From the NCBI GenBank assembly GCA_031976175.1, contig DALYLR010000001.1, positions 62,001 to 126,000 of the forward strand: 64,000 bases of DNA. The letters run 5' to 3'. Under the pieces are notes generated by a model. It ran no database searches, had not been told where the DNA came from, and worked only from the letters and a program-made list of their open reading frames with translations. The translations under genes were made by a program, and so were the position numbers. Shown here piece after piece: positions 59,855-64,000 of the stretch. Numbering within the stretch: the first letter of the stretch is position 1; every line of letters begins with the position of its first letter. The DNA comes from DMER01 sp003451645 (GTDB lineage: Bacteria; Pseudomonadota; Alphaproteobacteria; Micropepsales; Micropepsaceae).

Positions 59855-62539
59855 ATGGAACCATCGCTCTATAAATATATTTGGCGCTACAGCCGTCAGG
59901 AGCAAATTGGCGTCCTGTCGCTGGTTCTCATGTCCGCGCCGTTCTATTTCTTTTCCCTCGATCTGCCGAAGCAGATCGTCAATTTGATCTCCGGCGCCGC
60001 GCAATCGGGGTTTGTCTCCCCACCCCTCCTCCCGGCCGTGATCGATCTGCCCGCACCCGTGGGGCCAGCCCTGGGCATGCCGTGGGTGCTCTTTGGCGGG
60101 TTTACCGCCGATGCGTTTGGGACCTTAGTGGGGCTGAGCCTGATCTTCTTAGGGCTGGTCGTGATCAACGGCGCCTTCAAGATGGTGATCAATACGCGCA
60201 AGGGGCGGATGGGCGAGAGGCTGCTGCGGCGGCTGCGGTACGAACTCGTCGACCGGGTCTTGCGCTTTCCGCCGCGCCACTACCGCAAGGTCAAGCCGTC
60301 CGAGGTTGCCTCGATGGTCAAGGACGAGGTCGAGCCGCTGGGGACCTTCATTGGCGATGCGATTGTGTGGCCGGCCTTTCTGGGCATGCAGGCGGTGGTG
60401 GCGATCCTATTCATCCTGGTGCAGAGCGTTTTCCTGGGCGCCATCGCGTGCCTTATCCTTGCGGTGCAGTTCCGGCTGATTTCCTATTTACGCGAGCCGA
60501 TCCTCAAGCTCATCAAGAAGCGGCAAATCCAAGCGCGCGAGCTTGCGGGCCGGGTGGGCGAGATCGTGGATGGGGTGGCCGATATCCATGTCCAAGACAC
60601 CTCCAATTATGAGCGCGCAGATATCTCCAAGCGCCTCGGCATCATCTATGAGACGCGATTTGAAATCTATCAGCGGAAGTTCTTCGTCAAATTCGTCAAT
60701 AATTTCCTGGCCAATTTCACCCCGTTTATCTTTTATCTCTTAGGGGGCAGTCTGGTGTTGAATGGCTCGCTCGATGTGGGGCAGCTCGTCGCTGTGATCG
60801 TGGCGTATAAGGACTTGCCCAACCCCATCAAGGAGCTGATCGATTGGTACTTCACGCGCCGGGATGTGACGATCAAATATGAGCAGGTGATCGAGCAGTT
60901 CCAGACGGCGGATCTGCTCGATGGCGCCCTGCAGAAACCGATCGGCACAGCGCCGCCGCTTGCGGGTGCGGTCGACATCACCTCCTTGAGTGTGACGGAT
61001 GACAGCGGGTTCCAGCTGTTGGATGCGCTCACCCTGACCGTTCCGCTCAATCAGGCGGTCGCTGTGGTGGGGCCCGCGGGCTGCGGCAAGGAAGCGTTCG
61101 GCGCTTTGTTCGCGCGGCAACATGCACCAAGCACTGGCAGTATCAAGGTCGCGGGCGCCGAGCTGCAATCTCTCCCAGAGGGCATTACAGGCCGCCGGAT
61201 CGGCTATGCGGCGGCGGAGGGCTATTTCCTGCCTGCCAGTCTGCGCGACAATATCCTCTATGGGCTCAAAAATGAGCCGCGTGCCGGGAGCAATGCGGGC
61301 AGCGCCAGCATGGCCTGGATCGAAGAGGCCCGCCGGGCGGGGAATGCCGATTTCGATCCGGGAGCGGATTGGATCGGCGGGGGCCTGGTTGGTGATGCAC
61401 AGGCTGACAGTCTCGACGAACTCTTGTTTTCGGTCTTGGCCCAGACGGGCCTTGAAAACGATGTCTTTCAGTTTGGCCTGCAGGCGCGTCTTGATCCGTC
61501 TACGGATGTGGATGCTGCGCAGCGCCTCCTTGGCGCGCGGACGACTTTGCAGCAGCGTCTGGCGCAATCTGGTTTGCAGGCGCTCATCGAACCTTTCGAT
61601 CCAGACAGCTTTAACCGCAATGCCAGTTTGGCGGAGAACATCCTCTTTGGCACGAGTTCTGATCCAGCCTTTGCGCTGAACGCTCTGGCGGTGAACCCGC
61701 AAGTTCGCCATGCCATCGCGGCAGCGGGGCTTGAGGATGATCTGGTCGAGATGGGCCGCAGCATTGCCGCGACCATGGTCGAATTGTTCCGCGACTTCAC
61801 GCCTGATCACCCCTTCTTTGAAGAGTTCTCTTTTATTTCGGCCGCCCAGTTACCAGCGTATGAGCTGTTGCTCAAACGCGCGCTAGGGCCAGTGACGGGC
61901 ATCAATGGCGCGGACCGGGAGAAGCTCCTCGTGCTGCCGTTCCGGTATATCGAGGCGCGGCACCGTTTGGGATTGATCGACGACAAGATCAAGGCGCGCA
62001 TCGTGGAGGCGCGGCAGAGCTTTGAAATCCAGATGCGCGGGCAGGGCTCGCGCGCGGTCGATTTCTATGAGCCCCTAGAGTATAATGCCGGAGCGACAAT
62101 CCTCGATAATGTGCTGTTTGGGCGCATGGCCTATGGCGTCGCGCAAGCCTCTGAGCGGGTCAATGGCGTGGTGCGCGATATCCTCGGTGCGGAGACCTTG
62201 GAACCCATCATCTTGCGCAAAGGCCTGACCTTTCACGCGGGAGCCGCGGGCAAGCGGCTGTCGCCTGTTCAGCGGCAAAAGATTTCGCTCGCGCGGGCGC
62301 TGATCAAGACGCCGGACCTGCTTGTCGTCAATGGAGCATTGTCCTCCCTCGATGACAGGCAACGCCAAGAGATCATTGCAAGCGTCCTTAGCAGCCGTGC
62401 GGGCCTCGCGACCTTTTGGGTGCTGGGTCAGGAAGAGCAAGCCAGTCTCTTTGGCCGCATCCTCAAATTCGAGCATGGCCGGTTGGTCATGGACACGACG
62501 ACGGCCGAGTTACCCGCCGCGCGGGAGGCCGCTCAGTAA
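59855..62539 (+). CDS. ABC exporter-like protein with altered, expanded nucleotide-binding domain
   Basis: The 894-residue protein has a type IV exporter membrane domain (about 1-350: LYKYIWRYSRQEQIGVLSLVLMSAP, then paired helices and VDRVLRFPPRHYRKVKPSEV) and a nucleotide-binding domain from about 375. The P-loop at 406-413 reads GPAGCGKE, with Glu for Ser/Thr. The signature is LSPVQ (802-806), Walker B ends Asn826-Gly827 instead of Asp-Glu, and the switch His is Gly/Gln (858-859). The P-loop to signature distance is about 395 residues instead of about 110, and three copies of a D/E-N-I/V-L-Y/F-G motif lie at 465, 594 and 751, each followed by a GLE-type helix. I chose ATG 59855; the 59828 codon is TTG. 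Confidence 0.85.
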   Translation: MEPSLYKYIWRYSRQEQIGVLSLVLMSAPFYFFSLDLPKQIVNLISGAAQSGFVSPPLLPAVIDLPAPVGPALGMPWVLFGGFTADAFGTLVGLSLIFLGLVVINGAFKMVINTRKGRMGERLLRRLRYELVDRVLRFPPRHYRKVKPSEVASMVKDEVEPLGTFIGDAIVWPAFLGMQAVVAILFILVQSVFLGAIACLILAVQFRLISYLREPILKLIKKRQIQARELAGRVGEIVDGVADIHVQDTSNYERADISKRLGIIYETRFEIYQRKFFVKFVNNFLANFTPFIFYLLGGSLVLNGSLDVGQLVAVIVAYKDLPNPIKELIDWYFTRRDVTIKYEQVIEQFQTADLLDGALQKPIGTAPPLAGAVDITSLSVTDDSGFQLLDALTLTVPLNQAVAVVGPAGCGKEAFGALFARQHAPSTGSIKVAGAELQSLPEGITGRRIGYAAAEGYFLPASLRDNILYGLKNEPRAGSNAGSASMAWIEEARRAGNADFDPGADWIGGGLVGDAQADSLDELLFSVLAQTGLENDVFQFGLQARLDPSTDVDAAQRLLGARTTLQQRLAQSGLQALIEPFDPDSFNRNASLAENILFGTSSDPAFALNALAVNPQVRHAIAAAGLEDDLVEMGRSIAATMVELFRDFTPDHPFFEEFSFISAAQLPAYELLLKRALGPVTGINGADREKLLVLPFRYIEARHRLGLIDDKIKARIVEARQSFEIQMRGQGSRAVDFYEPLEYNAGATILDNVLFGRMAYGVAQASERVNGVVRDILGAETLEPIILRKGLTFHAGAAGKRLSPVQRQKISLARALIKTPDLLVVNGALSSLDDRQRQEIIASVLSSRAGLATFWVLGQEEQASLFGRILKFEHGRLVMDTTTAELPAAREAAQ

Positions 62540-62551
62540 AGGAGCCCAATC

Positions 62552-63019
62552 ATGAGCCTTCAGACCGAAGTTGAATTGCTGCGCCGCGTCACGCTCTTTG
62601 CCCATATCGACACGACCAAACTGAAGCTGCTTGCCTTTACCAGTGAGCGCCTCACCTATGGCGAGGGACAAGCGCTATTTCATGAAGGCGATTTGGGCGA
62701 CGGAGCTTACCTCATTCTGGATGGTGAGGTCGATGTGCTGCGCAACTCGGACAGTGGCCTGATCCTGGTCAATCATTTGGTCAAGCACAGCCTGGTCGGC
62801 GAAATGTCAATCCTGTGTGATGTTCCGCGTACGGCGAATGTTGTCGCCACCATGCCGGTCGATGCCTTGAAGATCCGAAAGGAGACCTTCTTTCAATTGC
62901 TCAAAGAGGTGCCGCAATTGGCATTGGAAATCATGCGGGAGCTGGCGCGGCGGCTCAATCACACCAATGACGAACTGGTTGCGGCAAGGGCGGCGCTCAA
63001 GGCGCGTTCGGGTGCGTGA
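62552..63019 (+). CDS. Cyclic nucleotide-binding domain protein without DNA-binding domain
   Basis: A 155-residue protein consisting of one cyclic-nucleotide-binding domain: FHEGDLGDGAYLILDGEVDVL and the phosphate-binding cassette LVGEMSILCDVPRTANVVA, whose Glu and Arg match those that contact the ribose and phosphate in CRP. There is no helix-turn-helix; a short C-terminal helix follows (LARRLNHTNDELVAARAAL). AAAGGAG precedes the ATG, 12 bases after the ABC gene, so both are co-transcribed. It could regulate the ABC protein directly in response to cAMP or cGMP. Confidence 0.88.
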   Translation: MSLQTEVELLRRVTLFAHIDTTKLKLLAFTSERLTYGEGQALFHEGDLGDGAYLILDGEVDVLRNSDSGLILVNHLVKHSLVGEMSILCDVPRTANVVATMPVDALKIRKETFFQLLKEVPQLALEIMRELARRLNHTNDELVAARAALKARSGA

Positions 63020-63046
63020 GGACCCAGGTGCGCGATCACTGCCCGT

Positions 63047-63709
63047 TTATTGCCCGGCTTTGCGCAGCCATAGCTCCCAAATGAAAGGATAGCGCCATTG
63101 CAAGGCGTGGGTCTTGGCGAGCGCGGTTGCGATGGCATCGTAACGATCCTCAGCGTCCGCATGCGTCCGGTGAAACTGAACCATGAGAGCTGAGACGCGC
63201 TCCATTAGGCCTGCTTCGATGAGGCGAGGAAGGACATCGTACTCTCCGCCCTCAATGTTGAGCTTGGCGAGTGCGATGGTGTCGATGTTCAATTCTTGCA
63301 GGACCGGCACGATGTCACGGAACTTGGCCTCAACAGAATTGTCCGCCGCCCGGTATTGGCTAGACCCTAAACCATCTAAGGAAATGCGCGCGGTCTCATC
63401 CCGGTTTGAGAGGCCATAGGCGTGGACATGGATTTGCGGAAAGCGCTGAACGCGGACCCGACACTGCGCAGCGAAGGCCTCAACCGGTTCGAAGGCATGA
63501 ATGATGCCTTGTGTTCTCTCCGCCATGCCTTGCGCGAAATCGCCAATATATGCGCCGACGTCGAGGATAACGCCGCCGGAGGGAATGGGGACGCTGTAGC
63601 GTAAGACGTCATCGCCCTTCGCCCATTTCCAGCGCTTGACGGCGCGATAGTCAGGGTCGGTCAGATACCGGATCACGTTTAGGGCCAAGTCTATCCCCCA
63701 TGCTGTCAA
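63047..63709 (-). CDS. FkbM family methyltransferase
   Basis: A 220-residue SAM-dependent methyltransferase of the FkbM type: VILDVGAYIGDFAQGM is the SAM-binding motif I, HAFEPVEAFAAQCR the second acidic segment, LAKLNIEGGEYDVLPRL the FkbM-specific motif. Members methylate hydroxyl groups, often on glycans or lipids, which fits the glycosyltransferase neighbours. The start is a TTG at 63709; no better in-frame codon is near, so the N-terminus is uncertain. It is convergent with the cyclic-nucleotide-binding gene. Confidence 0.85.
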   Translation of the reverse strand: MTAWGIDLALNVIRYLTDPDYRAVKRWKWAKGDDVLRYSVPIPSGGVILDVGAYIGDFAQGMAERTQGIIHAFEPVEAFAAQCRVRVQRFPQIHVHAYGLSNRDETARISLDGLGSSQYRAADNSVEAKFRDIVPVLQELNIDTIALAKLNIEGGEYDVLPRLIEAGLMERVSALMVQFHRTHADAEDRYDAIATALAKTHALQWRYPFIWELWLRKAGQ

Positions 63710-63735
63710 TTGAGACGTCGTGCTGCGCAGTGCCT

Positions 63736-64000
63736 TCAGTTGGAGAGCTGCTGATAGCGTTCGCCCTGAGACCGGGCAAGGGTTTGGGTATGCGTGGCTC
63801 CGTTCATCGCGCCAATTTCGAAGACAACACGGCCAGCGCGTGGCGCCAACGCAATAGCCTCGAGAACGCCATTGGCAGGGCCTGCAACGACCGGTGCCAC
63901 AGCCAGATGACGGATCAAGGTGAACAGATTTGTGGTCTCTGGGTCGAGAACCAGAAACGCGCCCGCTTGGGTCGCGTGACCTCTCTCAGCCAGTGTCTTC
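63736..64000 (-). CDS. C-terminal end of an unrecognised protein (truncated by window edge)
   Basis: The reverse frame is open from the right edge to a stop at 63736, giving 87 residues. AFLVLDPETTNLFTLIRHLA, then EAIALAPRAGRVVFEIGAMNG resembles the middle of an SAM-dependent (FkbM-like) methyltransferase, but the protein then ends without the usual second half. It could be a short or damaged methyltransferase, or a different fold. It is 26 bases upstream of the FkbM gene on the same strand. Confidence 0.45.
   Translation of the reverse strand, partial: KTLAERGHATQAGAFLVLDPETTNLFTLIRHLAVAPVVAGPANGVLEAIALAPRAGRVVFEIGAMNGATHTQTLARSQGERYQQLSN

Noticed and set aside
60740..61810. 356-residue reverse reading frame opposite the ABC exporter-like gene
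   Set aside because: It is antisense to the recognised ABC protein and Arg/Gln/His-rich, typical of a shadow.
1..64000. CRISPR arrays, rRNA, tRNA or insertion sequences
   Set aside because: No regularly spaced repeats, no recognisable RNA genes and no transposase reading frames were seen on reading the window.

Overview
The window is from an alphaproteobacterial chromosome close to its replication origin. Three things support this. The gene order is typical: ppsR-maf-aroE-coaE-dnaQ runs divergently from hemE-hemH-hemJ-rho, followed by mnmE, mnmG, holA, lptE and leuS. The ppsR-hemE gap, where alphaproteobacterial origins are known to lie, holds DnaA-box-like sites. Two perfect parS palindromes lie between mnmE and mnmG. 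GANTC (CcrM-type) sites are clustered in both places. No rRNA, tRNA, CRISPR array or insertion sequence was seen, and the lineage below class level cannot be fixed from this sequence.

Layout. 1-5.5 kb: histidine genes (hisH edge, hisB), hslVU, and an unusual membrane-anchored protein resembling prephenate dehydratase. 5.5-12.5 kb, reverse strand: smr, mltA, a Tim44-like gene and the tight dnaQ-coaE-aroE-maf-ppsR set, with secB on the other strand. 12.5-12.9 kb: putative origin. 12.9-17 kb: hemE-hemH-hemJ-rho, with a pyrimidine-rich rho leader. 17.1-25 kb: an accessory block separating rho from mnmE (HD-domain protein, SDR, AbgT transporter, secreted protein, quinone reductase, dienelactone hydrolase, YyaL-like protein). 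25-35 kb: DUF6489-like gene, mnmE, the parS pair, mnmG, a sugar dehydrogenase where rsmG-parA-parB are often found, then holA-lptE-leuS and a DUF3576-like lipoprotein. 35-42 kb: two porins, a thiE-like gene carrying an in-frame palindromic repeat, yggS, an L,D-transpeptidase, a second copy of the repeat, and ribA. 42-48 kb: response regulator/NTF2/metallo-hydrolase operon, a cytosine-deaminase-like gene and a MacAB-like exporter. 48.5-55 kb: peptide-type ABC importer. 55-64 kb: four overlapping glycosyltransferase genes, divergent from an ABC exporter-like protein with a strongly altered nucleotide-binding domain and a small cyclic-nucleotide-binding protein, then an FkbM methyltransferase.

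Most of the left half is housekeeping. The least explained parts are the prephenate-dehydratase-like membrane protein (3.9-5.5 kb), the ABC protein with three copies of a motif that normally occurs once (59.9-62.5 kb) and its glycosyltransferase neighbours, the missing par locus beside intact parS sites, and the repeat inside thiE. Start codons were re-chosen where conserved N-termini, ribosome binding sites or 4-base gene overlaps favoured a start different from the longest reading frame.
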